This document shows positions 26,645-35,840 of a DNA stretch of 64,000 bases, in pieces. Source of the DNA: [Clostridium] scindens ATCC 35704. Lineage in GTDB: Bacteria > Bacillota > Clostridia > Lachnospirales > Lachnospiraceae. A model generated the notes under the pieces. It made no database searches. It was not told the DNA's origin and saw only the letters and a program-made list of their open reading frames with translations. Position 1 is the stretch's first letter, and every line of letters starts with the position of its first letter. The translations under genes and the position numbers were made by a program. The DNA is taken from positions 368,501-432,500 of the forward strand of contig NZ_CP036170.1 in the NCBI RefSeq assembly GCF_004295125.1, given 5' to 3'.

Positions 26645-27613
26645 TTATGCCTCCGGTATTTCATATCCCCAATCTTTTCGGATACCATCTAATATCTCCA
26701 AAACTTTTACGGTTTCAGCATGCAGCATTTCCGGACACTCCACTGCTTTTGAACGGATTGCTCTTGCACAGGCCTGCACTTCATATTCGTAACCGCTGAT
26801 CTGTTCTGGAACTTTGATTGCTCTTACTTCTTTATAATCCGCATCAAACACTTTAATTTCTTCCGGATTATTAATATTTGTGATTTCAATATATCCCTTT
26901 GTACCAAAAATAGAAGCATTACGATTCTGTACCGCATAAACGTTCGACTGCAGTGTCGCAACTTTTCCATCCGGGAATGTCATAATAATACTGTCGATCA
27001 TATCTACGCCGTCTTTGAATGTTGCTTTTGATGTGATCTCCGCATCTACTTCGCCAAATACCATACGTGCAAAATGGATCAGATACAGTCCGCAGTCAAG
27101 CAATGCTCCTCCTGCCAGATTGATGTTCCATATACGCGGCACCTGACTGAGTTCATATCCCAAATTAGCAGTAAGTGAGGTCACTTCCCCGATTTCCCCG
27201 CTTTCGATAATACTGTTTATAATTTGGCGTGAAGGCATATATCTTGTCCACATTGCTTCTGTAATCAAAAGATTTCTAGATTTTGCCAGTTCAAATAATT
27301 GTTTTGCATCTTTTGCATTTACACAAAATGGTTTTTCGCAAAGTACGTTTTTCCCTGCTTCCAGACAGGCTTTTGCCGCTTTATAATGAAAAGAATGTGG
27401 TACTCCGATATAAACCAGATCCATATCTTCTTTTTCAAGCATTTCATCGTATGATCCATATGCGTGGGGAAATCCATATTCTTTTGCGAAAGTTTCTGCT
27501 TTTTCTTTATTGATGTCTGCAATCGCACATATTTCCACATTGTCCATGCCTTTTACTGTATTTGTCATTTTTACTGCAATGGCTCCCGCGCCAATAATTG
27601 CCATTTTTAACAT
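26645..27613 (-). CDS. Gfo/Idh/MocA-family NAD(P)-dependent oxidoreductase
   Basis: 322 residues with an N-terminal Rossmann fold (MAIIGAGAIAVKMTNTV) and the family motif CEKPFCVNAKDAKQLFELA. The C-terminal domain has GGALLDCGLYLIHFARMVFG. It resembles the D-xylose dehydrogenase/dihydrodiol dehydrogenase branch. It lies between the two epimerase genes in the pentose operon, so a sugar, polyol or inositol-like substrate is likely, perhaps feeding a ketose into the kinase. The exact reaction is not deducible. Confidence 0.88.
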   Translation of the reverse strand: MLKMAIIGAGAIAVKMTNTVKGMDNVEICAIADINKEKAETFAKEYGFPHAYGSYDEMLEKEDMDLVYIGVPHSFHYKAAKACLEAGKNVLCEKPFCVNAKDAKQLFELAKSRNLLITEAMWTRYMPSRQIINSIIESGEIGEVTSLTANLGYELSQVPRIWNINLAGGALLDCGLYLIHFARMVFGEVDAEITSKATFKDGVDMIDSIIMTFPDGKVATLQSNVYAVQNRNASIFGTKGYIEITNINNPEEIKVFDADYKEVRAIKVPEQISGYEYEVQACARAIRSKAVECPEMLHAETVKVLEILDGIRKDWGYEIPEA

Positions 27614-27627
27614 GTATTCTTCCTCCT

Positions 27628-28470
27628 TTATTGTTGTTTGTCCAGAATAGCCCGCATACTGCTATTTGCAAAGCAGATATCTTCTTTCCACGTATCCTGA
27701 CCGACATCCCACAATTCCGTGACGTAACGGCGGATACCGTTTTTCCATGCTTCTTTTATAATACGCTCAAATTCTACATGTCCCGTTCCAAAAGGTACTT
27801 CACGGAAAATTCCTGTCTTTGATTCTTTCAGATGCAGAGAAATCATGCTTCCTCTTCCGAGAGAAATATCTTCGCAAACGTCATGATGGTGCAATTCTGC
27901 TGCATTCGTAACATTTCCTGAATCGGGATACATATTCAGATATGGTGAACGGATGATTCTCACATATTTCATGCCTTTTTCGACCGTATTCATGAAATCA
28001 TTTTCCATTGTTTCCATACCAAGTACAACGCCTTCTCTTGCTGCAATTTCTGTTCCTTCCCGTAAATTTTTCAGAAATAACTGTTTCGTCTCTACTGTAG
28101 ATTCTCCGTAATAGATGTCGTATCCCGGAATCATGACGGTACGAATTCCCAAATCAGAAGCCAGAAGAATCGATTCCTCCATGATTTCTTTCCCTCTGCT
28201 GCGTTTTGTTTCATCCGGATCTCCCAATGCAAATTTTGTCAGCGCACTTACGCTCATGGACCGGATTGGAATTCCCGTTTCATACATGGTATCAACCAGA
28301 TTCTTCCTCTCTTCGCTGCTCCTATATATCCACTGGATCTTTTCCTCACTTGCATCTATGCACATTTCTACATAATCATATCCACATTCTTTTGCACATA
28401 ACAGTTTTTCTTTCCATGTCAACGTTCCTCGTATTGCTTTTTCGTAAAGTCCAATCTTATATCGCTGCAT
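27628..28470 (-). CDS. L-xylulose-5-phosphate/hexulose-6-phosphate 3-epimerase (UlaE/SgbU family)
   Basis: A 280-residue TIM-barrel epimerase that converts L-xylulose-5-P to L-ribulose-5-P. Seen: MQRYKIGLYEKAIRGTLTWK at the N-terminus, YDYVEMCIDASEE, VMIPGYDIYYGE, LGMETMENDFMNTV, YPDSGNVTNA (UlaE-type metal site) and HLKESKTGIFREVPFGTGHV. Length and motifs match UlaE closely. It ends just upstream of the Gfo/Idh gene. Paired with the 4-epimerase and a kinase, it marks the L-xylulose branch rather than the L-arabinose branch. Confidence 0.92.
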   Translation of the reverse strand: MQRYKIGLYEKAIRGTLTWKEKLLCAKECGYDYVEMCIDASEEKIQWIYRSSEERKNLVDTMYETGIPIRSMSVSALTKFALGDPDETKRSRGKEIMEESILLASDLGIRTVMIPGYDIYYGESTVETKQLFLKNLREGTEIAAREGVVLGMETMENDFMNTVEKGMKYVRIIRSPYLNMYPDSGNVTNAAELHHHDVCEDISLGRGSMISLHLKESKTGIFREVPFGTGHVEFERIIKEAWKNGIRRYVTELWDVGQDTWKEDICFANSSMRAILDKQQ

Positions 28471-28490
28471 TTTGCTGTTCCTCTCTGTAT

Positions 28491-30005
28491 CTAATTTTTA
28501 AAGCGATCCCATGCACTTGACAATCCGTCGATCACCGCTCTGTATGTATCGTATTTTTTTTCATAGATTTCTCTGTAGTCCGGTCGAGGCTGTATTGTCT
28601 TTGTAATTTTTACGGTACGTGCCACCGCATCCTGATAGTCTTTATAAATTCCGGTCGCAATACCTGCTGCCATTGCTGCTCCCTGTGCACCCAACTCTTT
28701 GTCTTCAATCACATCAATCGGAATCTGAAGAGCATCTGCAAAAATCTGCACCCATACATCTGAATTGGCAGCGCCTCCGGACAGACGGATACTCTTTGGT
28801 GTATCACAGTTTTTCAGAAGTTTCTTTATATGTGTGATATGCGAAAATACAATTCCTTCATAAACTGCCAGCAGCATGTGCTTTTTATTGTGAAATGCCG
28901 TAAGTCCTACAAATGTTCCTTTTGCAAGCGGATCTTCATTTGAACCGTTCAGAAACGGCAGGAAAATCACATTGCAGTCCTGTGGTTCAATGGATCCTAC
29001 CCATTCATTTGTAATATCATATACAGATTTTCCGGCTGCCCTTGCCTCTTCTTTTTCGTCATTCATAAGATTTCTTATAAACCACTCCATGTTACCCGCC
29101 GAAGTAGGACTGCTTTCTTCCACAAGATAATAATCCGGAATACAGAAAAAGGAATTTAAATCCACGGTTCCGTTTGTTACCGGATCTTTTCTGATAAATT
29201 CATTAATACTCCACGTACCCGCAATCATACACATCTGATTCTCATCGCATAATCCGGAAGCGATTCCGCATGCGTTGACATCAAACATTCCGGCTGCTAC
29301 AGGCGTTCCCTCCGGAAGAAGTGTTTTTTCACTTGCTTCTTTTGTTACATATCCGCAAATATCCGCGGAATACCGCAGAGGCGGAAGTTTGTCATAACAT
29401 TCTTCAATCCCGAACAGACGCATCAATTCTCTATCGTGCTGCTTTGTTGTAAGGTTGACCATATTGGATCCAGAACAGTCCGTATATTCACTGTATGCTT
29501 CTCCTGTAAGCATATATCGGATATAGTCTTTTACGGCAAATATATATTTCGTCTTTTCCAGAACTTCCGGTTTGTTTTCTTTTAACCATGCAAGCAGTGC
29601 TACCGGCTGAACAGCCAGGATTTCCTGATATGTTTTCTCATATACTGCCTTGTTTGTACCGTCTTTATACCATCTTTCCACCTGTGACCACGCTCTTGTG
29701 TCGGTAGAGATGATCCCATTGTAGGAAGGCTTTCCATCCTCCCCTACTAAATACAGACCCTTTCCATGTCCGGAAAATGACACACCTGCAATCTCATTTG
29801 GATTGATTCCGCTTTTCGTTATTGCCTGTCTGCATGCCTGCACATTAACTTCCCACAGTTCATCCATATCTCTTTCGGTATATCCCGGCTTTGGTGTAAT
29901 TGTCCTTGTCGGCACACTTGCAACTGAAATCTGATTTCCTGCTTCATCAAACAAGGCAGCTTTCGAGAAAGTTCCACCATTGTCAATTCCCATTAAATAT
30001 TTCAT
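28491..30005 (-). CDS. FGGY-family pentulose kinase (L-xylulokinase/LyxK type)
   Basis: 504 residues of the FGGY carbohydrate kinase family, phosphorylating a ketose at O5 with ATP. Seen: MGIDNGGTFSKAALFDEAGN (phosphate-1 loop), SFSGHGKGLYLVGEDGKP, the central AAGMFDVNACGIASG, and the C-terminal ATP-site signature SGGAANSDVWVQIFADALQI followed by GAQGAAMAAG. The early GHGKGLY pattern is typical of the L-xylulose/erythritol-like kinases. With UlaE- and AraD-like genes downstream, L-xylulose is the best-supported substrate. Confidence 0.9.
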   Translation of the reverse strand: MKYLMGIDNGGTFSKAALFDEAGNQISVASVPTRTITPKPGYTERDMDELWEVNVQACRQAITKSGINPNEIAGVSFSGHGKGLYLVGEDGKPSYNGIISTDTRAWSQVERWYKDGTNKAVYEKTYQEILAVQPVALLAWLKENKPEVLEKTKYIFAVKDYIRYMLTGEAYSEYTDCSGSNMVNLTTKQHDRELMRLFGIEECYDKLPPLRYSADICGYVTKEASEKTLLPEGTPVAAGMFDVNACGIASGLCDENQMCMIAGTWSINEFIRKDPVTNGTVDLNSFFCIPDYYLVEESSPTSAGNMEWFIRNLMNDEKEEARAAGKSVYDITNEWVGSIEPQDCNVIFLPFLNGSNEDPLAKGTFVGLTAFHNKKHMLLAVYEGIVFSHITHIKKLLKNCDTPKSIRLSGGAANSDVWVQIFADALQIPIDVIEDKELGAQGAAMAAGIATGIYKDYQDAVARTVKITKTIQPRPDYREIYEKKYDTYRAVIDGLSSAWDRFKN

Positions 30006-30097
30006 TTCGATTTACCTCTTTGCTCATTACATTTTGAGAAAGGCCAAACATAATTCTATTTAAACTTTCTCCATAAGTCTGCCGTTTCCTTAGCTGT

Positions 30098-31399
30098 TTA
30101 GTTATTTGGTTCTGTCGGAACACCCGGACAATTAGGTCCGAAATGTTTTAAAAGAACAAGCGGTTCTACCTGGCTCAAATTTGTGATTTTTACGCCGTCT
30201 ATAGCTGCTTTTTCAGATATGAAAAATTCATCTGTACTTTGCTGCCCGAAATGCAGTAAAGTAGCGGATTCACAATCATAAACACCAAATTTTCCATGTC
30301 CCTGGATGGTAATACAGCCGTAAGCCGCACCGTCTTTGATCACTACGGTCTGTCCCGGATTTACTGTCAACTCTTTTGCGGCGATGTACGGATTGGCATA
30401 CACAATCCACTTCTGTGTATAACCTTCTGTCTCTGTTTCTACTACCGGGCGACGGAAATAATGCTTTCTGTAATGCGGATCAACATTCTTCTCCCAGTCA
30501 AGAAGGTTGAATACCGCATCAATACCATTATCATCCGGCGGACATTCCTCATTGAGCATTTCCGGTGGATATACTTCTCCTGATACAATATTTTCGTATA
30601 CAGAATTGACGTCGGAATTCCACTGTGGTTCATATGTAAGAACAGATGCCGGAGCATGAATTACTCCTGCCGGTGTATACCAGCCAGTTCCAAGTTCGAT
30701 TCTGTACGCTCTTGAAATATCCGTTATTCTGGTATCATCATATTCAAAACGACGAAGTCTTTCTTTTACTTCATCCGGATCTACATCCGGGTCAAATCCA
30801 AAATATGTATAATCTGCTTCTCCATACCAATTATTCAACTGCTTCGGGAAATAGTAACATTCCGGTTTCCCTAACTTTCCGACACGGGCTGCGTCTTCAA
30901 ATGTCAGATGCAGATGATGGAACAGAGGTTCTTCGTTGTCAAAAAATTTGGAATACATTGGCCAGCCGTTATATTTTTCCATCAATTCCTTTCCGACCAG
31001 TTCTTGTCCAAGTACTTTCACAGCCGTACGAAGTGCGAATTTTTCGTCAGAATTGTAATCTACACAAACATAAGACAATCCTTCATCCGCCTTTGCTGTC
31101 AATCCGTTGTTTGCTGCGATTGTTGCTGAAAACCATCTTTCTGTAATTGATCCTCTTTCCATTCCAAAAGCGAAATAATCATCTGAATGGAGTCTTAATC
31201 TACGTCCGGCTTTATTAAATCTTCTAGGTACAAACGCTGGGAACAGGCGGAAGATTCCTTCTCCCTTTTTAAATGTCTCACGAATAACTGCCTCATCCTC
31301 CGTAGCGTCTTTTACAACTAAGTTGCCTTCCTCTTTTGCCTTTGCCAGTTTTTCATCCAGTTCTTTGTTTCCTTTGATGATTAATTCCTTTACTGTCAT
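30098..31399 (-). CDS. Large cupin-type protein, candidate sugar isomerase
   Basis: 433 residues without a confidently named family. It has cupin/phosphomannose-isomerase-like features: EPLFHHLHLTFEDAA with clustered His and Glu, KPECYYFPKQLNNWYG, GWYTPAGVIHAPASVLTYEP, and a C-terminal beta-rich domain (VNPGQTVVIKDGAAYGCITI, then ESATLLHFG). Known D-lyxose isomerases are cupins of only about 180-225 residues, so this is twice as long. In an operon encoding an L-xylulose-type pathway, an aldose-ketose isomerase making L-xylulose (from L-xylose or L-lyxose) is the best guess. Confidence 0.6.
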   Translation of the reverse strand: MTVKELIIKGNKELDEKLAKAKEEGNLVVKDATEDEAVIRETFKKGEGIFRLFPAFVPRRFNKAGRRLRLHSDDYFAFGMERGSITERWFSATIAANNGLTAKADEGLSYVCVDYNSDEKFALRTAVKVLGQELVGKELMEKYNGWPMYSKFFDNEEPLFHHLHLTFEDAARVGKLGKPECYYFPKQLNNWYGEADYTYFGFDPDVDPDEVKERLRRFEYDDTRITDISRAYRIELGTGWYTPAGVIHAPASVLTYEPQWNSDVNSVYENIVSGEVYPPEMLNEECPPDDNGIDAVFNLLDWEKNVDPHYRKHYFRRPVVETETEGYTQKWIVYANPYIAAKELTVNPGQTVVIKDGAAYGCITIQGHGKFGVYDCESATLLHFGQQSTDEFFISEKAAIDGVKITNLSQVEPLVLLKHFGPNCPGVPTEPNN

Positions 31400-31483
31400 C
31401 TCTTTCTCCTCCTTTATTTTAATATCTCTTCTTTAAATCTTGAAACTGATCCTTTTTTTCTTCGCTGTAGCTTTTGATTTGCT

Positions 31484-31915
31484 TTATACACATACACCTT
31501 TCTGAAGAATAATATTACCGTATCGTGACGTATCCCCTGTCTGGATTACCACATATGCATCTTCTGCTTCTTTATAAAAATCCAGTCTGTCTAAATATTT
31601 AAACTGTTTGAACGCATGGTCTTTATCATACTTTTTCAACAGTTCCTCGTATGTTTTCCAAATCATAACTTCCGGCTCATAATCCAGTTTCTGCATCAGC
31701 CGCACGGGATAGTCAACAAAATAGTCCAGTGGAAAGAAAGGAAGGATAGCTTCCAGTAGTTCCGGGATTTCCGCACTATCCATTCGAATCATTCTTTTAG
31801 AATGCGCTGTTCCTGGGAATCCAGCATCTGCAATGACAAGATAATCCGCGTGTCCCATTTCCATCATGTACTTTACCAAATCAGGAGGTAAAATTTTCGG
31901 TATATTTCTCAGCAT
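31484..31915 (-). CDS. RbsD/FucU-family sugar mutarotase
   Basis: 143 residues. These proteins interconvert alpha/beta or pyranose/furanose forms so that newly imported sugar suits the next enzyme. Seen: PPDLVKYMMEMGHADYLVIA with the catalytic His, DAGFPGTAHSKRMIR, and a C-terminal IQTGDTSRYGNIILQKG, the FucU signature. I start at the ATG preceded by AAAGGGG; an upstream in-frame ATG would overlap the binding-protein gene. It lies between the transporter and the catabolic genes. Confidence 0.9.
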   Translation of the reverse strand: MLRNIPKILPPDLVKYMMEMGHADYLVIADAGFPGTAHSKRMIRMDSAEIPELLEAILPFFPLDYFVDYPVRLMQKLDYEPEVMIWKTYEELLKKYDKDHAFKQFKYLDRLDFYKEAEDAYVVIQTGDTSRYGNIILQKGVCV

Positions 31916-31937
31916 ATTCTTTTTCCCCTTTATCATT

Positions 31938-32903
31938 CTATTCATTTGAGAAAGCACCGCCTTCCAAATAAGCGTCTACATTATCTGATGTGATCGCATG
32001 AAATGGAATACGTGTATCTTTCTGATAGTCTTCTCCGTTGATAATCTGAAGAGCTACTTCTACAGCACCTTCTCCTTGTCCTGCGGAATCCTGAAGAACA
32101 GATACTCCAAGTTCTCCGTCTTTTACAGCCTGAATTGCATCTTCCAGTCCATCGACACCGCCGATTACAACGTCTGTTCTTCCTGCTGCTTTACATGCGG
32201 ATAATGCTCCCATTGCCATATCATCATTTTCACAAACAATAGCTTTTAATTTGTCTCCATATGTAGTTAACCAGTCTTCTGCTAAAGCCATCGCTTCATC
32301 ACGTTTCCAGTTAGCTGTCTGACAGGAAAGGACTTCAAAGTTGTCCAGCATCCCCACTTCTTCAAATCCCGCATAACGTCCAACCTGTCCGGATTGTCCC
32401 ATTGGTCCTTCAATAATACAAATTTGGGAGCCATGTTCTACATTGTCATTAAACCATGTTCCAAGTATTTCTCCTGATTCCTGATCTGTACATCCGACAA
32501 ATGCAGTATAGTTTTTATCCGCAATGTCTCCGTTACAGATAATGATCGGGATATCCGCTTCGTTTGCCATTGATACGACAGGTGCGCTTCCTTCTACATC
32601 CTGCGGAATTACGATCAACGCATCAACCTGCTGTGCTATCAATGTTTCACAGTCGTTGATCTGTTTATTTACATCTCCTTCCGCATCTGCCATGATCAGA
32701 TCCACGCCTTGTTCTTTTGCTGCATCTTCTGCTGCATCTGCTATTGCTTTTACGAATGTATCGGAATTTGTTTTGGAAGAGAATCCGATCGTAATTTTAT
32801 CTTCTCCTCCTGATTTGCTTTCTTTTTTGTTTCCGCATCCTGTCAAAACTGTTGACATTACCATTGCACCAACCAATAATACTCCTAAGAATCTCTTTTT
32901 CAT
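31938..32903 (-). CDS. rbsB: Sugar ABC transporter substrate-binding lipoprotein (RbsB type)
   Basis: 321 residues. The signal peptide ends in a lipobox VLTGC (Cys 23), so it is tethered to the outer face of the membrane. The mature part is a periplasmic-binding-protein type I fold: ITIGFSSKTNSDTFVKAIAD, DVNKQINDCETLIAQQVDAL, IVIPQDVEGSAPVV and the hinge region VIGGVDGLEDAIQAVKDGE. It captures a pentose-like monosaccharide for the permease and ATPase encoded upstream in the same operon. Confidence 0.92.
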   Translation of the reverse strand: MKKRFLGVLLVGAMVMSTVLTGCGNKKESKSGGEDKITIGFSSKTNSDTFVKAIADAAEDAAKEQGVDLIMADAEGDVNKQINDCETLIAQQVDALIVIPQDVEGSAPVVSMANEADIPIIICNGDIADKNYTAFVGCTDQESGEILGTWFNDNVEHGSQICIIEGPMGQSGQVGRYAGFEEVGMLDNFEVLSCQTANWKRDEAMALAEDWLTTYGDKLKAIVCENDDMAMGALSACKAAGRTDVVIGGVDGLEDAIQAVKDGELGVSVLQDSAGQGEGAVEVALQIINGEDYQKDTRIPFHAITSDNVDAYLEGGAFSNE

Positions 32904-32962
32904 GTCTTGTTCCTCCTTAAAACTTTTTTTAATAACTTCGCGACATTATGCTCCATTCTCTG

Positions 32963-33913
32963 TTATTTGTTCTTTCCTTTTGAAGTCATATCCAGGAATA
33001 CTGCAATAATGATCAGAATACCTTTTGCAATTTCCTGATAGAAAGAATTGATATTCAGTAAGTTCATAGAGTTTGTCATTAATCCTAACAAAATAAATCC
33101 GAAAATCGTTCCTGTTAATGTTCCGATTCCTCCTGACATACTTGTTCCGCCGATTGCTACCGCAGCAATCGCATCCAATTCATATCCTTCTCCTGCTGTC
33201 GGCTGACCGGAACTGATACGAGCGGAAAGGATCAAACCTACTACTGCTGCACAAAGTGCAGAAATTACATAAACCAAAAGTTCTACTTTTTTCGTTCTGA
33301 CACCGGATAATTTTGCTGCGTTTTTGTTGCCACCGATTGCAAATACGTAGCGGCCGAATGTCGTTGTTTTCAAAATAATAATTCCGATTGCAACTACAAT
33401 AACCAGTAAGATGATCGGGATTGGAACTGCTCCAACGTATCCCTGTCCGATCTGAAGAAAACTTTTATTGGAAATCGTAAACGGTTTTCCGTCTGAAAAT
33501 GCAAGTGCAATACCGCTTCCCATTGTTACGGTAGCCAAAGTTGCGATAAATGGCTGAAATCCTACGTATGCCACAAGAATTCCGTTAAAGCATCCATAGA
33601 AGAGTGCAACGGTCAAAGCAATGATGCATGTAAGCAGCCAGTTCCATCCCTGCTGCAACAAATATCCGCAGATAACACTTGTTACCGCTACTACAGATCC
33701 TACAGAAAGGTCAATGCCGCCTGTCAGAATAACAAATGTCATACCAACTGCAATGATACCGTTAATGGAAATTTGCCGAATGATATTGATAATGTTCTGT
33801 TCTGTAAAGAAAACCGGCGATACAAAACTCATAATGATAAAAGTTGCTATTATAATAAAAACAAGTGCAAAGCTTCTAAGAGTTGCTTTCATATTTATTT
33901 TTTTCTTTGTCAT
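32963..33913 (-). CDS. rbsC: Sugar ABC transporter permease (RbsC type)
   Basis: 316 residues with about eight to ten hydrophobic segments. The family signatures are GMTFVILTGGIDLSVGSVVA near the N-terminus and AIAAVAIGGTSMSGGIGTLTG (the coupling loop region, trimmed) toward the C-terminus, as in ribose, galactose and autoinducer-2 permeases. It is encoded one base after the ATPase stop. It forms a homodimeric channel with RbsA and RbsB. Confidence 0.93.
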   Translation of the reverse strand: MTKKKINMKATLRSFALVFIIIATFIIMSFVSPVFFTEQNIINIIRQISINGIIAVGMTFVILTGGIDLSVGSVVAVTSVICGYLLQQGWNWLLTCIIALTVALFYGCFNGILVAYVGFQPFIATLATVTMGSGIALAFSDGKPFTISNKSFLQIGQGYVGAVPIPIILLVIVVAIGIIILKTTTFGRYVFAIGGNKNAAKLSGVRTKKVELLVYVISALCAAVVGLILSARISSGQPTAGEGYELDAIAAVAIGGTSMSGGIGTLTGTIFGFILLGLMTNSMNLLNINSFYQEIAKGILIIIAVFLDMTSKGKNK

Positions 33914-33914
33914 T

Positions 33915-35426
33915 TTATAGTCCTCCCAACGCCAATCTCAAAATTTCTTCCTGTTTTTTCACTTCATCGCCTTCCAATTCGCCGGCAACTTTTCCGTTCG
34001 ACATTACGATGACACGATCACTCATACCGATCAATTCCGGCATTTCTGAAGAAATCATAATAATTGCAATTCCCTGCTTTGTCATTTCCAGCATCAGTTT
34101 ATAAATCATTGCCTTTGCTCCGACATCGATTCCTCTCGTCGGCTCATCAACGATCAGCACTTTCGGATGCGATAACATGCATTTTGCCAGTACGACTTTT
34201 TGCTGGTTACCACCGGAAAGACTTCCAACCTTATCTTCGATTCCGTTCATTTTCGTTGCCATGGAATCCGCATATTGCTGACATTTTTCTCTTTCACTTT
34301 TTTTCTTTACAAATCCCATAACACTCAATTCTTTAAAATTCTGTAATGAAATATTCTCCCGGATACTTCTTTCCAGAATTAAACCAAGCGCTTTTCTGTC
34401 TTCCGATGCAATAATGATATTGTTTAAAATAGCGTCTTTTGGATGTTTGATCTTAATTTTTTCTCCCTCCAGAATGACCTCTCCTTCGTCTAATGGATCG
34501 TATCCTACCACAGAGCGCATCACTTCACTTCTTCCGGCTCCGACAAGTCCTGCCATTCCAAGTATTTCTCCCGATCTTACTTTAAGGTTTACGTTCTCAA
34601 ATACACCTTTTCTTGTGAAATTTTTCAGTTCGAGAACGACGTCACCTTTCTTTGCCGTATTCTTCGGATATCCGCCCTCCAGTTCACGTCCGACCATCAT
34701 ATTGATCAGTTCTTCGGAAGAAACCTCGTTTGTCTTCACACAACCAATAAATTTTCCGTCCCGCAATACGGAAATCCTGTCTGCCAGTTCAAATACTTCT
34801 TCCATACGATGTGAAATATAAATGATTCCTTTGTTTTCTTTCTTTAGCCGATCAATAATTTTGAAGAAAATTCTCGACTCTTTCTCGGACAAGGAAGAAG
34901 TTGGTTCATCCATGATGATTACCTTCGAGTTATAAGATACTGCTTTGATGATTTCCATCATTTGAATCTGCGCAATATTCAGATTTTTCATTTTCATATC
35001 AGGCTTAATGTATTTCGATAATTCATATTCATCCAAGAGTTCCTGTGTTTTCCGTTCCATTTTTGCTTTATCCACTAAAGGTAACCCCTTGATCAATCTA
35101 TCTTCTCTGCCCAAATAGACATTTTCTGCAACTGTCATTTCCGGTATGGGGCTAAGTTCCTGATGAATCATTGATATACCGGCATCCAACGCGTCTCTCG
35201 CCGACATAAAATTCACGTCTTTTCCTTCAAAGCGTACCTGCCCGCTATCTTTCGTATAAACGCCCATAATAATTTTCATCAATGTTGACTTCCCTGCTCC
35301 ATTTTCTCCCATAAGTGCATGCAACTCACCCGGTATAATAGAAAGTTCGGCACCATTCAATACAGTTACACCTGAAAAAGATTTTGTTATTCCTGTTGCC
35401 TCAAGAACATATTTTATCTCTTCCAC
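33915..35426 (-). CDS. rbsA: Sugar ABC transporter ATP-binding protein, two-domain (RbsA type)
   Basis: 503 residues with two nucleotide-binding domains. The first has Walker A GENGAGKSTLMK, LNIAQIQMMEI in place of a canonical LSGGQ, and Walker B VIIMDEPTSSL. The second has a degenerate Walker A (GLVGAGRSEVMR), signature LSGGNQQKV and Walker B VLIVDEPTRGID. This asymmetry is normal for RbsA/MglA. It is the first gene of the operon and is preceded by the promoter and operator at 35504-35557. Confidence 0.94.
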   Translation of the reverse strand: MEEIKYVLEATGITKSFSGVTVLNGAELSIIPGELHALMGENGAGKSTLMKIIMGVYTKDSGQVRFEGKDVNFMSARDALDAGISMIHQELSPIPEMTVAENVYLGREDRLIKGLPLVDKAKMERKTQELLDEYELSKYIKPDMKMKNLNIAQIQMMEIIKAVSYNSKVIIMDEPTSSLSEKESRIFFKIIDRLKKENKGIIYISHRMEEVFELADRISVLRDGKFIGCVKTNEVSSEELINMMVGRELEGGYPKNTAKKGDVVLELKNFTRKGVFENVNLKVRSGEILGMAGLVGAGRSEVMRSVVGYDPLDEGEVILEGEKIKIKHPKDAILNNIIIASEDRKALGLILERSIRENISLQNFKELSVMGFVKKKSEREKCQQYADSMATKMNGIEDKVGSLSGGNQQKVVLAKCMLSHPKVLIVDEPTRGIDVGAKAMIYKLMLEMTKQGIAIIMISSEMPELIGMSDRVIVMSNGKVAGELEGDEVKKQEEILRLALGGL

Positions 35427-35503
35427 TCTTGTCCCTCCTTTTCTCTGAACGGTTCTGTTGGCGGTTATATTCTCCTGATTTTTACCAGTTTACTCTGCAA
35501 TGT

Positions 35504-35557
35504 TAGAAAAACGTTTTTCTATGTTTTAATAATACTTCCCTTGTTAGTTTTTGTCAA
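35504..35557 (-). promoter_or_regulatory. Promoter and LacI-type operator of the pentose operon
   Basis: Minus strand: TTGACA (35552-35557), a 17-base spacer, TATTAT (35529-35534), then 7 bases and the perfect 18-bp palindrome TAGAAAAACGTTTTTCTA (35504-35521) with the central CG typical of LacI-family sites. The operator covers the likely start of transcription, so repression by the divergent LacI protein is expected. The core also resembles a catabolite-response element. Confidence 0.85.
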
Positions 35558-35840
35558 TATACATTTTTTTTAAGCTTGATTTTTGTTACTTTTTCACACT
35601 TATGAATACTTTTTTTTTGCAATATTACTAATGAATCTGAACTTCCAGAAAAAATCCTACTCAATCGCCAAAATCCGCATTAACATTGATGCTTTAGGAT
35701 TTTATGCTGATCTCCCATTATCCTACTTGCTTTTTGTTAAAATACTGTTTACAATATCAATATATTGTTTGCTATTATTTGTTATTTTCTGATGATCAAT
35801 TGCTTGACACACAACGGAAGATGAAATCTAGGAGACCAAA

